From Candidatus Freyarchaeota archaeon (lineage in GTDB: Archaea; Asgardarchaeota; Jordiarchaeia; Jordiarchaeales; Jordiarchaeaceae), in the NCBI GenBank assembly GCA_030587365.1, contig JAUQZE010000034.1:112405-176404 (forward strand): 64,000 bases of DNA, written 5' to 3'. The notes beneath the pieces were generated by a model. It worked only from the letters and a program-made list of their open reading frames with translations, ran no database searches and was not told where the DNA came from. Made by a program: the position numbers and the translations under genes. Numbering within the stretch: the stretch's first letter is position 1; every line of letters begins with the position of its first letter. Of the stretch, positions 1 to 8,712 are shown piece after piece.

Positions 1-962
1 ACTGTGGCGTTTGAATCCACATTTATTTGTTGGGCTTCTTCTCCGACTCCGCAGAGCCAGCAGTCAGCTCTCCGCTCTCTGTTTAGGTAGTCGAGGCCCC
101 CGGTGATTCCGTTGTATCTAAACATCTCCGCGGTTCTGGGGAAGCCGAGCAAAACTTTTATTGCTTCTTGGGATTGGATTCCCGCAATTATGGCATTGGT
201 GGTTAGGATGGCAGGTAGTTTTGGAGCTATCTTTTCTTGAATCTTTTTAGCAAGGCTTTCAGAGACTCCGGGAATTGAGGTTAGGTCTTTTAGCTTAGCG
301 TATTTTAAATCAAGCTCGGTTTTGTAGCCTCTTGAAAAAAGTTCTTCTACGATCTTAGGGGTTAAACCTTTTATCCTGTATTCCTTCAATTCGTTGAGTA
401 AATCGCTGGGTTTACGTCTTCTAAGCGAGCACCAAACTCTCTGCTTTTCTTTGGGAGGATAGCACTCATAACAAGGCGTTTCATGGGGAATAATTACTCG
501 CACATGACCAAAGAAACCATGCGTCCCTGCGTCAACAAATGGTTTTTTTAAGGAGACCGCTATCGAGTTTAGGTAGCGGCGTCCCTCAAAATTATCCAAA
601 CTACTCAGAAAAATGTCTGCTTCCTGGTATTTTTCCATGGGAATATTCTCTATGCTTTCGTAATATTTCTCCACTTCTATACTCGGATTCATTTCCATCA
701 AATTACGTTCAGCGGCAGCAACTTTGGGTGAACCAATATCCTGATCGTGGAATAACATCTGTCTACTTAGATTGGAGAGTTCCACAACATCGTTATCAAT
801 TATAATCAGTTTTTTAAGCCCCATCAAAGCTAGATTTTTAGCAGACTCACAACCCAAGGCGCCCACACCCGCAATTAAAGCAGTAGAATTCATCAGCTTA
901 TCCTGATTCCAAGCGACGCCCATAATGTTCACAAGTTTTTGTCTATGGTAACGATCCTCCAT
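1..962 (-). CDS. E1-like ubiquitin-activating enzyme (ThiF/UBA fold), C-terminus cut by window edge
   Basis: Reading the minus strand from the ATG at 962 gives 320 residues with no stop before the window edge. A Rossmann nucleotide-binding loop (GVGALGCE, residues 32-39) is followed by IIIDNDVVELSNLSRQ, the classic E1/MoeB adenylation signature. PCYEC (Cys164, Cys167) and CWLC (Cys301, Cys304) are the two halves of the structural zinc site. Cys178 in WCSL sits where eukaryotic E1s carry the catalytic cysteine. TTNAIIAGIQSQEA near residue 254 is also an E1 motif. A helix-hairpin-helix-like segment (LTSIPGVSESLAKKI) is inserted between the catalytic cysteine and this motif. It should adenylate and thioesterify the ubiquitin-like protein encoded upstream and pass it to the adjacent E2, whose gene ends 51 bp before this start. 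Confidence 0.93.
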   Translation of the reverse strand, partial: MEDRYHRQKLVNIMGVAWNQDKLMNSTALIAGVGALGCESAKNLALMGLKKLIIIDNDVVELSNLSRQMLFHDQDIGSPKVAAAERNLMEMNPSIEVEKYYESIENIPMEKYQEADIFLSSLDNFEGRRYLNSIAVSLKKPFVDAGTHGFFGHVRVIIPHETPCYECYPPKEKQRVWCSLRRRKPSDLLNELKEYRIKGLTPKIVEELFSRGYKTELDLKYAKLKDLTSIPGVSESLAKKIQEKIAPKLPAILTTNAIIAGIQSQEAIKVLLGFPRTAEMFRYNGITGGLDYLNRERRADCWLCGVGEEAQQINVDSNAT

Positions 963-1013
963 ATCAAAACCTCAATTGAATTTTTATCTAAAGGTATGGG
1001 AAACCCAAATTTT

Positions 1014-1448
1014 CTACCAACCCTTATTAGCGTAGTTTGAAACAAACTCTTTGGCTTTCTCAAGAAATTTCGTCGGCTCACGTCGCTGCTGATAAGCTGC
1101 TTCTGCATTAAGAGGACTGTCTGGATTGGGATTCGTTAATAAGGTTCGTAGAGATTCGATGATTCCAACGATGTTCGTTTGAGGTCTCCACTCTCTCCCC
1201 AGTATTGCTATGCAAACTGAGAACGGCGGCCGATCTCCGAAGGCAATATTGGGGTGCCATATTCTAGTTTGCCACAAAACCTGAGGCGGTTCAAAAGGAA
1301 AACCTCGAGTAATCTTAATCTCTACCCTAAACATTCCACCCTCATAAGGCGAACCGGCAGAACCGTATATTATTCCACGCCAATGAGTTAACTTACCATC
1401 TACTGAATGAAAATTAGGCTCCTCCTTCCTCATTCGCTGAGCTTCCAA
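1014..1448 (-). CDS. E2-like ubiquitin-conjugating enzyme (UBC fold)
   Basis: 144 residues with a clear UBC core: the YEGG..F.VEI strand region, PFEPPQV, the WHPN motif (residues 64-67) and the candidate catalytic cysteine Cys79 in SVCIAIL, followed by W and a C-terminal helical part. The start is doubtful. The TTG at 1448 trims the first helix, yet the in-frame upstream sequence (DSERYWARLALEAQRM) looks like a normal E2 helix 1 and has no ATG, GTG or TTG before a stop near 1490. An unusual start or a sequence error is possible. It lies between the ubiquitin-like gene and the E1 gene on the same strand, so it should take the activated modifier from E1 and transfer it to targets. Confidence 0.92.
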   Translation of the reverse strand: MEAQRMRKEEPNFHSVDGKLTHWRGIIYGSAGSPYEGGMFRVEIKITRGFPFEPPQVLWQTRIWHPNIAFGDRPPFSVCIAILGREWRPQTNIVGIIESLRTLLTNPNPDSPLNAEAAYQQRREPTKFLEKAKEFVSNYANKGW

Positions 1449-1600
1449 AGCGAGCCTAGCCCAATAACGCTCCGAATCAAGTTGAGCAGACGTTCATGAA
1501 CCCCCTAGAAAAACTTTCTCAGTAAAAGTTAAAGTTTACGCGACGTGTCGAAGGCTGCTAGAAAATTTTTAATCAGAGGAAGAGGGTGAATCAAATATTT

Positions 1601-1846
1601 TTAGAAACCACCTTCAATGTCAGAACTTACATAGAATATTTTATCTCCGTCTTGGATTCCGATGCTTCCTAGGGTGGCATTTTCGTTTTGTAATTCGATA
1701 CCTCTACATGTGAGGGTGAGAGCGTTTGAAGGAATCGAAATTGATTTAGCTACTCTCTCCTTAAGCGACTTTACCTTCTCATCTGTGCCAACTTCCATTT
1801 CGAACGGACTTGAGTTTCCGATAGCCGGGACAACGCGTACTATCAT
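1601..1846 (-). CDS. Ubiquitin-like modifier ending in Gly-Gly-Phe
   Basis: 81 residues with a beta-grasp pattern: MIVRVVPAIG, then VKSLKERVAKSISIPSNALTLTCRGIEL, then LGSIGIQDGDKIFYV, which follows ubiquitin spacing. The tail is DIEGGF. The diglycine is covered by one extra phenylalanine, so the precursor probably needs removal of Phe81 before activation. The JAMM protease at 2.9 kb is the obvious candidate. The gene is first in the minus-strand series Ub-E2-E1. A single-residue extension is shorter than most precursor tails. The assignment rests on length, fold pattern, the GG tail and E1/E2 neighbours. Confidence 0.9.
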   Translation of the reverse strand: MIVRVVPAIGNSSPFEMEVGTDEKVKSLKERVAKSISIPSNALTLTCRGIELQNENATLGSIGIQDGDKIFYVSSDIEGGF

Positions 1847-1995
1847 GATTTTTGACCTCCCGCGGTATTTTGTTTATTTCTGGCTTATTATGTAATCAAA
1901 GGAGAATAAACAATTTAAAGTCTTCTCATAAGTCAAGGGTTTCAGGAAAGCTAACTTAATTTCTTTTTTGAACATTGTTTGAGGGATTGTTTTGG

Positions 1996-2715
1996 TTATG
2001 GGGTTATCCAGCCGTATTTTGAATATATTTTCTTTCCTTCTTTTGACGTTAGAAAATTGATGAGTTTGTTTGCCATTTCTTTGTTTTCCGTAAATGCTGT
2101 GGTTGCTATTAGGGTGCTTCTGTAAACCTGTATTTCTTTGGGGAGCTCAACTGCATCAATAGCTTTTGTATGTAAAACTGTATAGGTGTTCCAGCCGAAG
2201 GCGGCGTCTACTTTTTTTCGTACAATTGAGCCTAATAGTTCTCCGCATCCATCAGCAAAGAGGGTGATATTTTTTTGTATTTTTTCTGTTAGCCCAGTTT
2301 TGCTGGTGATTTCGTCCCAGACTCCCTTTAGGCTTCCTGTAGTCGCCACAGCGATTTTTATATCTTTTTTTGTCAGGTCTGTGAGGAATTTTATTTTTTT
2401 GGGGTTGTTTTTTTGTGTTAAAATAACGGATCTTCTGTAGCCTAGGACTCTTCTGTTCTCTCTGATTATTAAACCATTTTTTTCCACCTCATCCATTATG
2501 TATGCTGCTCCGCAGGTGAAGATGTCACTTTCATGCTCGCTTGTGAGTTTGGGAATTATTTCGTTAGGCATTCCTATGGTGAATTTAATTTCAGCATTGT
2601 GTATTTCCTGAAACTTTTTACCAGATATTTTTGCGGGGGTAGCAACATCGCAGCAGGAATATACGTGTAAAACTCTCCTAGACAACGAGATTCTCCTCAT
2701 TTTTTTGTGCATCAT
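1996..2715 (-). CDS. ModA-like molybdate/tungstate-type substrate-binding protein
   Basis: 239 residues resembling periplasmic binding proteins of the ModA/WtpA group: an AEIKFTIGMPNEI segment, SDIFTCGAAYIMDEV, a hinge with IKIAVATTGSLKGVW, GSIVRKKVDAAFGWNTYTV, and a C-terminal MANKLINFLTSKEGKKIYSKYGW motif that is very typical of ModA. The N-terminus is basic (MMHKKMRRISLSRR) with only a short apolar stretch containing two cysteines, so export is uncertain. No permease or ATPase gene adjoins it. It interrupts the ubiquitin gene cluster and faces away from the JAMM gene. The ligand cannot be told from sequence. Confidence 0.7.
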   Translation of the reverse strand: MMHKKMRRISLSRRVLHVYSCCDVATPAKISGKKFQEIHNAEIKFTIGMPNEIIPKLTSEHESDIFTCGAAYIMDEVEKNGLIIRENRRVLGYRRSVILTQKNNPKKIKFLTDLTKKDIKIAVATTGSLKGVWDEITSKTGLTEKIQKNITLFADGCGELLGSIVRKKVDAAFGWNTYTVLHTKAIDAVELPKEIQVYRSTLIATTAFTENKEMANKLINFLTSKEGKKIYSKYGWITP

Positions 2716-2904
2716 TTAATTTGGCGACGTATTAGTACCAATCAATAATTTTATGTAGGGCCTAAATAAAAAATGCTTCTTAAGGGGGGAGAAATAAATA
2801 AACAGATAACTTACATATAGGAAGGAATAGTCCCTTTTAATCTGCAAACTAAGTGTAATGTAGTTTGGAGCTTGATTCTGCAATTATTTTGTGTGGAATT
2901 TGAT

Positions 2905-3576
2905 ATGGTTAATGTTAGGATTTATCCTTTAGCCCTCGCTAAGATTCTCAAACATAGCGCATCGTTCTCCGGCATAGAGGTGGCAGGGGTATTAATTGGA
3001 AAATTATCAGGTAATGTGATTGAAATTTCTGATTCCGACACCGGACCGCAGATTGGTACATCAGGACACGTGAAGTTGGCGCCAACCGTTGCGCCACTCA
3101 TTGCTGAGAAAATCGAAAAGCAGGGAAGAGGGGAGTACATCGTAGGCTGGTATCATTCCCATCCGGGATTCGGTTGCTTCCTTTCTTCGATTGATGTGGA
3201 AACCCAAGTAGGACTTCAGAAAATGTTTTCCCAGTGCGTAGCATTGGTTGTTGATCCACATGATTACATCATGTCGGGGCGCCCGAGCGATGCGGAAGTT
3301 AAAATGTTCCAAGTTCAAGAGGATAAAGTTGTCTCTTTAGAGTATGAAGTTTTGTTGGAGAAGGATAAGCTGATTAGAAATCTTATTGATTACCTTGAGA
3401 GAGGCGAAGAGCCGTATTCAACTGCTTTGGATAGAATTAGATTAGAGGTTTATGAGTGGAATAGAAAATTAGAGGAAAAAGTCAATGTTGCCACTGAAGG
3501 GATTGAACAAATTCGTGAAGAACTTAAAAGCATTTCTAATATCCTAAAGCAGGATAAGCAACCGAGTAAGGTATAA
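2905..3576 (+). CDS. JAMM/MPN+ metalloprotease, Rpn11-like deubiquitinase
   Basis: The MPN domain has every JAMM ligand: Glu25 (SGIEVAGVLIG), His84 and His86 (GWYHSHPGFG), Ser94 and Asp97 (FLSSIDVETQ). The stretch GWYHSHPGFGCFLSSID is almost eukaryotic Rpn11/CSN5 sequence. An open frame reaches 2872, but the conserved domain starts at the ATG at 2905, which I use as start. The last 80 residues form a charged helical or coiled-coil tail. A role as an isopeptidase and as the processing enzyme that exposes the diglycine of the ubiquitin-like protein follows from family and context. It is divergent from the Ub-E2-E1 genes, about 1 kb away. Confidence 0.93.
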   Translation: MVNVRIYPLALAKILKHSASFSGIEVAGVLIGKLSGNVIEISDSDTGPQIGTSGHVKLAPTVAPLIAEKIEKQGRGEYIVGWYHSHPGFGCFLSSIDVETQVGLQKMFSQCVALVVDPHDYIMSGRPSDAEVKMFQVQEDKVVSLEYEVLLEKDKLIRNLIDYLERGEEPYSTALDRIRLEVYEWNRKLEEKVNVATEGIEQIREELKSISNILKQDKQPSKV

Positions 3577-3785
3577 TGCGCGAGTGTTTTGTAATAATTT
3601 ATAGGTTATTTTTTGGTTACTAAACTCCTTCTAATAGCATTATAAAAACAAACAGCAACAATTGATATTAATCGGCAAGTGTGTTTTTGTTTGGCGTTTA
3701 AAAAGTTGTTTCTGACGGCTTCTGGAGGGAAATGGGTGAATGCTATTTATGCTCTGTTAGTTTAATAAATATTTGAGCAAGAAAT

Positions 3786-4499
3786 CTATTTTTTGATTAG
3801 AATACATATTGGTAGGCTGGCTCTTTTCCAATCGGCGTATTTTCCCTCGTATTCTATTTTAGGCGCCTCCTCTCTTCCGTGTGTCCCGAGGATTGCCATC
3901 AGTGTTCCGGGGGTAGCTTGTTTGTGAAGTACTTTTAACCAGCTGTCTGTACGTAAAATTAACTTTTGAGTTATTTCTTTGGGAGGTCTGAAGCTATACT
4001 GTTTGTAAAGATTTTCAAAATCGAGGAAGTGAATCCAGATAAAGTCGGCTCGGTTAAGAATCTTAACGGTCTCAATGTATGTTCGATTGTCCGAGTCACT
4101 TGGTTTTGTTTCCACTTTCACGTCCACGTCCTTAATATCATCGGGTCTAGCGATCAGTGTTACTTTACGTCCATGTTCTGATATGTAGTTTAAAAGATTA
4201 AAATCAGCATCAGGGTTACCACGAACAATTTCTCGTAGAACGTGCCCCGTATAGGGATTCGCCGTGTCCAGCATTAATATCGCTTCTGATTTTCCTATGA
4301 GGAATTTTGGCTGGTAATAAGTGCACTCCAGCAGCCCAAAGTTGTCAAAAATAGCGAAAATAATATGTTTAGATTGAAGATTCTTAGGAATTCCCTCAAT
4401 TTTTGGCGGTATTCTACTAGGAGGTTGAAGGTCTAGAAGGCTTAATAAGGTAGCCGGCATCTGATTCATACGTCCTTGGAACGCAGTCATGTCACTCAT
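3786..4499 (-). CDS. Uncharacterised protein, possible alkaline-phosphatase-superfamily relative
   Basis: 237 residues. IIFAIFDNFGLLE near the N-terminus and GTHGREEAP near the C-terminus, separated by LNRADFIWIHFLDFE, faintly follow the order of metal-site segments in alkaline phosphatase-like or phosphopentomutase-like enzymes (Asp near the start, then D.H, then HG.E). Several usual ligands are missing or altered, so catalysis is uncertain. No signal peptide or membrane segment is visible. It is a single gene convergent with the JAMM gene. I do not recognise a specific family. Confidence 0.45.
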   Translation of the reverse strand: MSDMTAFQGRMNQMPATLLSLLDLQPPSRIPPKIEGIPKNLQSKHIIFAIFDNFGLLECTYYQPKFLIGKSEAILMLDTANPYTGHVLREIVRGNPDADFNLLNYISEHGRKVTLIARPDDIKDVDVKVETKPSDSDNRTYIETVKILNRADFIWIHFLDFENLYKQYSFRPPKEITQKLILRTDSWLKVLHKQATPGTLMAILGTHGREEAPKIEYEGKYADWKRASLPICILIKK

Positions 4500-4617
4500 A
4501 AACGCTCTCCACCATTCATTCTAAGGAAAGTCATACATTAAGAGTACATTAATAACATTATAAAAATAACCTTATTAAAATATTTCACTAAAAAATAATA
4601 GCACAGGAAGAGTTGCT

Positions 4618-4959
4618 ATGGAAAAAGAAGAACCACCAATAGAAGAAAAAGTAGACGCAGCCGCAACTCTGCTATTCCTGGTTTTCATACTAATAATAGG
4701 ATACATTTTCCAAGGCTACTGGACCGGTCTATATCCCTTCACAATCAATTATGCAGGAGAAGTTTCCCTCGCTTCACCAATCGTTTTAATAATTCTGGGT
4801 TCTTTAGCTCTTTCAAGTCTAGTCGGAGGAATGATTCGAGCCCGATACCCCCGGGAGGGCGTGGTTCTAGCAGCAATAATCGGACTGGCAATATTGATAA
4901 TAGTAAGTTACTTAATTTTATCCAAACCAGTCAATCCATTCCCAACCATATTCACATAA
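4618..4959 (+). CDS. Small membrane protein, three predicted transmembrane segments
   Basis: 113 residues. The N-terminus is acidic and cytosolic-like (MEKEEPPIEEKVDA). Apolar helices span roughly residues 14-32, 50-68 and 78-101, with a short basic loop (RARYPREG) between the last two. No catalytic motif is present. It is convergent with the Get3/ArsA gene, whose stop is about 35 bp away. Function unknown. Confidence 0.6.
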   Translation: MEKEEPPIEEKVDAAATLLFLVFILIIGYIFQGYWTGLYPFTINYAGEVSLASPIVLIILGSLALSSLVGGMIRARYPREGVVLAAIIGLAILIIVSYLILSKPVNPFPTIFT

Positions 4960-4994
4960 ATAAATTAGCAAAAAAAAAAACAAATTTACAAACC

Positions 4995-5954
4995 CTACCC
5001 AGCTCCACCAAACAATATTTCGGATAGCTCTTTTAGCCGCTCTACACCCCTCACTTCTCCTTCGTAAAGCGGAACCTCAGTAATGTTAAAATCATCATAG
5101 ATTTCACGTATCTCCCTAAGATTCTCCAACTGCATAGCCCGCCGCGCCCGACAAAACGCACAATCAAGAACCTCAGGATAAACCATGTTAACAATTATAT
5201 GATCGCAAGGAATCTCATACTCATTAAGAGCAGACAGCAACCGCTCAGTCTCAAAAACAGCCATCGCTTCGGGTATCATAACAATCACAAAAGCCGTGCT
5301 TTCCGGATCCGAAAGCTCGCCCCGAGCAACATCAATCGTATTCTTAAGTTTCTCTAAAGTCTCCATACTGCGATCCTCCTTACCGCCTTTGCCTACTAAT
5401 CGTTTAAACAGCCCAGCGAATTTTCCGAGATACGCTCTTATCTTAAGCAAGTTAACAACCCAGCTGCTAAGCACATCCGGCAAAGACAGAAGCCGCAAAG
5501 TATGACCTGTCGGAGCTGTATCGAAGATTACGAGGTCGTACTCTGGATTCTCAATGTATTCGAGTACTTTGGCGAATGCTAGGGCTTCATCTGCCCCCGG
5601 GGGTGTCATTCCGGTTAGGCCGCCTAGTCCTCCGAGTAGGGTTTGGGCTTGGGATTCTTCTGAGTTTTCCTGCTCCAGGGTTTTCTGGTATTCTGCGAAT
5701 TCTTTATGGGGGTCTAGTTCTAGTCCGTAAAGATTCTTGACCCCCTTAATCTTCTTTATTTCCGGTCCTATCTGTTGGTCGAAGCTGTCGCCTAGGCTGT
5801 GTGCAGGGTCTGTGCTGATGATCAGGGTCTTTCTGCCGTGTTCCGCTGCCCATATGGATGCCGCTGCTGCGCAGCTGGTCTTGCCGACTCCGCCTTTTCC
5901 GCCGAAGAGCATGAATTTTACCTGTTTCTCGTTTAGTAGGTCGGTTATGGTCAT
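4995..5954 (-). CDS. Get3/ArsA-type ATPase
   Basis: 319 residues of a single-domain ArsA/Get3 ATPase. The deviant P-loop GGKGGVGKTS occupies residues 18-27, followed by STDPAHSLGDSF (switch I) and FDTAPTGHTLRLL (switch II). The client-binding region is rich in Leu, Met and Gly. A CAFC pair near residue 266 matches the zinc-binding CxxC at the Get3 dimer interface, which favours a tail-anchored-protein targeting role over arsenite export. No arsenic genes adjoin it. It is transcribed alone, with a perfect 18-bp palindrome about 130 bp upstream. Confidence 0.88.
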   Translation of the reverse strand: MTITDLLNEKQVKFMLFGGKGGVGKTSCAAAASIWAAEHGRKTLIISTDPAHSLGDSFDQQIGPEIKKIKGVKNLYGLELDPHKEFAEYQKTLEQENSEESQAQTLLGGLGGLTGMTPPGADEALAFAKVLEYIENPEYDLVIFDTAPTGHTLRLLSLPDVLSSWVVNLLKIRAYLGKFAGLFKRLVGKGGKEDRSMETLEKLKNTIDVARGELSDPESTAFVIVMIPEAMAVFETERLLSALNEYEIPCDHIIVNMVYPEVLDCAFCRARRAMQLENLREIREIYDDFNITEVPLYEGEVRGVERLKELSEILFGGAG

Positions 5955-6084
5955 GTTTAACGTTCACCTTTTCGGACGCTTAAAGTTTGTTAATCAGTGG
6001 GAAGTAAATCCACCGATGCTTAAATTTGTTTTGAGTTTCTCGTCAAGGTTTTCAGAATCCTGTCTTGGGATGATATTTACTTTT

Positions 6085-6102
6085 AACGCTTTTAAAAGCG
6101 TT
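6085..6102. promoter_or_regulatory. 18-bp perfect palindrome upstream of the Get3/ArsA gene
   Basis: AACGCTTTTAAAAGCGTT reads the same on both strands. Its centre TTTTAAAA could double as a TATA-like element. It lies between the start of the ATPase gene (5954) and the end of phoU (6224), where a promoter or operator for the ATPase gene would be. No regulator can be assigned. Confidence 0.35.
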
Positions 6103-6223
6103 TAGAACTGTTACGCTTGGGAAAGTGTCAGAAAACATTCCATAAATAGAATGATGATATGTAATTCTAACTAGAAGGGTTTAGAATGTGTTTTAGGTTG
6201 TTCTTGATTTTTAATCATTGTTT

Positions 6224-6907
6224 TTATTCTATTTTTACTCTTTTGCCTGTGACCATATAGTAGATTCTTGCTGCGAGGTTGCATGAATGGTCGGCTATTC
6301 TCTCGAGGTATCTTGCTACGAAGAGGAGATATGCGGCGTCGGATATTCCGCTTGGTTTCTCTATTACCAGGGTGATTAGTTCTCTGAATATTTGATCGTA
6401 TAGGCCGTCTATTAGGTCGTCGTCTTCTGAGAGTTTCTGTAAGTTATTGACCTTTCTTGTGGTAAACGCGTCTAAGGCTTTTCTAATCATTCCCTGTATG
6501 ATTTCAGACATGCGGGGGATGTCTATGAGGGGTTTGAAGAGGGGTTTGCTGGCGGTTTTTATGGTGATTTCTGCGATGTCGCCTGAGTAGTCGCTTATTC
6601 GATCTATGTCTGTTATGATCTTCAAACAAGTCACAATGAACCTTAGATCCTCAGCCATAGGCTGCTGGAGCGCTAACAGTTCCATGCAAAACTTTTCTAT
6701 TTCAAATTCCATTTCATCAATCTTTTTGTCTTTCTCCAGGACTTTTTCAGCTAGTTTGGCATCTTGTTTTTTCAGGGATTCAACAGAATCTCGAACTGTC
6801 TCAATTGACAGCTCACCCATCTTAGCAACGAGGTTTTCTAAATGGTTTAACTGGTCCTGGTAGCGTATTCTTATTTTCTTCTTCTCAACTTTTAACGCTT
6901 CTTTCAA
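6224..6907 (-). CDS. phoU: PhoU phosphate-signalling protein
   Basis: 227 residues made of two three-helix PhoU repeats. Each carries the metal-binding E/DxxxD pattern: DIDRISDYSGDIAEI in the first and RYLERIADHSCNLAARI in the second. A basic lead of about 15 residues precedes the first helix. The gene is last in the minus-strand order pstS-pstC-pstA-pstB-phoU and starts 17 bp after pstB. It is expected to restrain the Pst transporter when phosphate is plentiful. Confidence 0.93.
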   Translation of the reverse strand: MKEALKVEKKKIRIRYQDQLNHLENLVAKMGELSIETVRDSVESLKKQDAKLAEKVLEKDKKIDEMEFEIEKFCMELLALQQPMAEDLRFIVTCLKIITDIDRISDYSGDIAEITIKTASKPLFKPLIDIPRMSEIIQGMIRKALDAFTTRKVNNLQKLSEDDDLIDGLYDQIFRELITLVIEKPSGISDAAYLLFVARYLERIADHSCNLAARIYYMVTGKRVKIE

Positions 6908-6924
6908 TTTTCTCCTTCCTTCCT

Positions 6925-7761
6925 TTATCCGAACTTTCCCGTAACGTAGTCTTTTGTGCGTTCTTCCTTTGGGGTTTCAAAAATTTTTTTGGTCTTATCA
7001 TACTCTATAAGTTCACCTAGGTACATAAAGGCGGTGAACTGGGAGACTCTTGCAGCTTGCTGCATATTGTGAGTTACTATAATAACTGCGATTTTTTCTT
7101 TGAGTTCCCATATAAGGTCTTCTATTTTCGCGGTGGCGATAGGGTCGAGAGCGGAGCATGGTTCATCCATTAACAGGACATCAGGATTTATAGCTAATGC
7201 TCGTGCAATGCAGAGTCTTTGCTGTTGGCCTCCAGAAAGTTCGTATGCGTTTGCATTTAATCTGTCCTCGACCTCACCCCATAATGCAGCGTGCCTCAGA
7301 CTTTCTTCCACAACTTTATCCAAGTTCGTATCATCACTTACTCTATGGATTCTGGGACCGTAAGCAACATTGTCATATATTGACATAGGGAAGGGATTAG
7401 GCTTTTGGAAAACCATTCCTATTTTTTCCCTGAGTGCTACCACATTAGTTCCATAATTGTAAATGTTTTCACCGTCGAGAAGTACTTCCCCTTCAACCCT
7501 AGCTCCGTCCAGATCAACCATTCTGTTGAAAGATCTTATCAAAGTAGTTTTTCCGCAGCCCGACGGTCCTATAATTGCGGTGACTTTTTTATCTGAAATT
7601 TTGAGATTTATGTTTTTTAAGACATGATTTTTACTAAACCATAGATTTAGATTTTTAGTCTCTATTTTCACATCTCTACTGGTACGTTTTTTTTCTTTTT
7701 CTTTGCCGATTTTGTTTTCCCGATTGTTAGACATCATGAATTTGTTTAACACGGTTACCAT
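6925..7761 (-). CDS. pstB: PstB phosphate ABC-transporter ATPase
   Basis: 278 residues. Walker A is GPSGCGKTT, the Q-loop is in FQKPNPFPMSIYDNVAYG (a PstB hallmark), the ABC signature is ELSGGQQQR, Walker B is VLLMDEPCSALDP, and the switch histidine is in VTHNMQQA. A lysine-rich leader of about 28 residues precedes the ABC domain, so an internal start such as Met9 or Met10 is possible. It energises phosphate import with PstA and PstC and lies 6 bp after pstA. Confidence 0.96.
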   Translation of the reverse strand: MVTVLNKFMMSNNRENKIGKEKEKKRTSRDVKIETKNLNLWFSKNHVLKNINLKISDKKVTAIIGPSGCGKTTLIRSFNRMVDLDGARVEGEVLLDGENIYNYGTNVVALREKIGMVFQKPNPFPMSIYDNVAYGPRIHRVSDDTNLDKVVEESLRHAALWGEVEDRLNANAYELSGGQQQRLCIARALAINPDVLLMDEPCSALDPIATAKIEDLIWELKEKIAVIIVTHNMQQAARVSQFTAFMYLGELIEYDKTKKIFETPKEERTKDYVTGKFG

Positions 7762-7767
7762 TAAGAT

Positions 7768-8712
7768 TCACCAGCCTTTTCTTTTTTTCTGACTTTTAGT
7801 TCTGATATAGATTGCAATAATGCTGAAGAGGAGAACTATTCCGAGGAGTACGAGGGCGGTTCCAAACTCGTAGGGTCTGTTTATTCCTGCAAAAGGACTT
7901 GAGGTTGCCTCGTAGTACAGGTGATATGTTAGGGCCATGACTGGCTGAAAGACATTTGTGGGGTAGAGGCTACTCTGGTAGAAGATTGACGCCGCGAAAA
8001 GTATGGCTGCCGTTTCACCAGCAATACGCCCAATTCCCAGTATTATACCCGTTGAGATTCCAGGCGTTGCTACAGGTAGAACAACTGAGGTTATGGTCTC
8101 CCATTTAGTAGCTCCAAGGGCTAGGCTTGCCTCACGGAAGCCTCTTGGTATGGCCTTTAAGGCTTCTTCTGTTGACTTAATTATTATTGGAAGAGCCATG
8201 AATCCTAGGACGAACCAGCCTGAGAGGAGTGAAACACCGAAGTCCAATTGTTTAGAGAAGAAGGTAAATGCGAAGATACCGAACACTATTGAGGGAACTC
8301 CAGCTAGATTACCTATAACCTGATTTATGAAGGATTTGAACAGACCTTCCTTCAAGTACTCGTTAAGGTACACCGCTGAAAGGACTCCGAGTGGCACAGC
8401 TATGCCAATAGCCCCGGATACAAGCGCAAGAGTTCCGAATATCATGGGTAGTATTCCACCATAGGGCAAAATTTGTAAATTAAATGGCTCACTATAGAGA
8501 AAATTGGGGCCAAATGGCTCACCATAAAGCATTGTGAATCCTGGGGTACCAGTTAGAAAATTCCAGCTAATTACCGGCGCGCCATAATAAACAATAACAC
8601 CCAGAATTAAAAAGAATGCAGCTAAAATGAGGAGAGTGGGAATACTGAAGATTATCTCCCCAAGGCCAACTCGCTTCCTAACGGTAGGCAACTCCGTTTT
8701 GCTTTCCATCAT
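7768..8712 (-). CDS. pstA: PstA phosphate transporter permease
   Basis: 314 residues with about six membrane helices and the EAA loop EASLALGATKWETITSVVLP, which contacts PstB. The helices include FSIPTLLILAAFFLILGVIV near the N-terminus and LGIVLLFSIIAIYI at the C-terminus. The 5' end overlaps the pstC stop by 4 bp (ATGA), which suggests coupled translation. It forms the membrane channel with PstC. Confidence 0.94.
   Translation of the reverse strand: MMESKTELPTVRKRVGLGEIIFSIPTLLILAAFFLILGVIVYYGAPVISWNFLTGTPGFTMLYGEPFGPNFLYSEPFNLQILPYGGILPMIFGTLALVSGAIGIAVPLGVLSAVYLNEYLKEGLFKSFINQVIGNLAGVPSIVFGIFAFTFFSKQLDFGVSLLSGWFVLGFMALPIIIKSTEEALKAIPRGFREASLALGATKWETITSVVLPVATPGISTGIILGIGRIAGETAAILFAASIFYQSSLYPTNVFQPVMALTYHLYYEATSSPFAGINRPYEFGTALVLLGIVLLFSIIAIYIRTKSQKKRKGW

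Noticed and set aside
4995..5954. Arsenite-efflux ArsA function
   Set aside because: No ars genes nearby, and the CxxC motif suits Get3-type targeting better; naming it ArsA by function would be unsupported.
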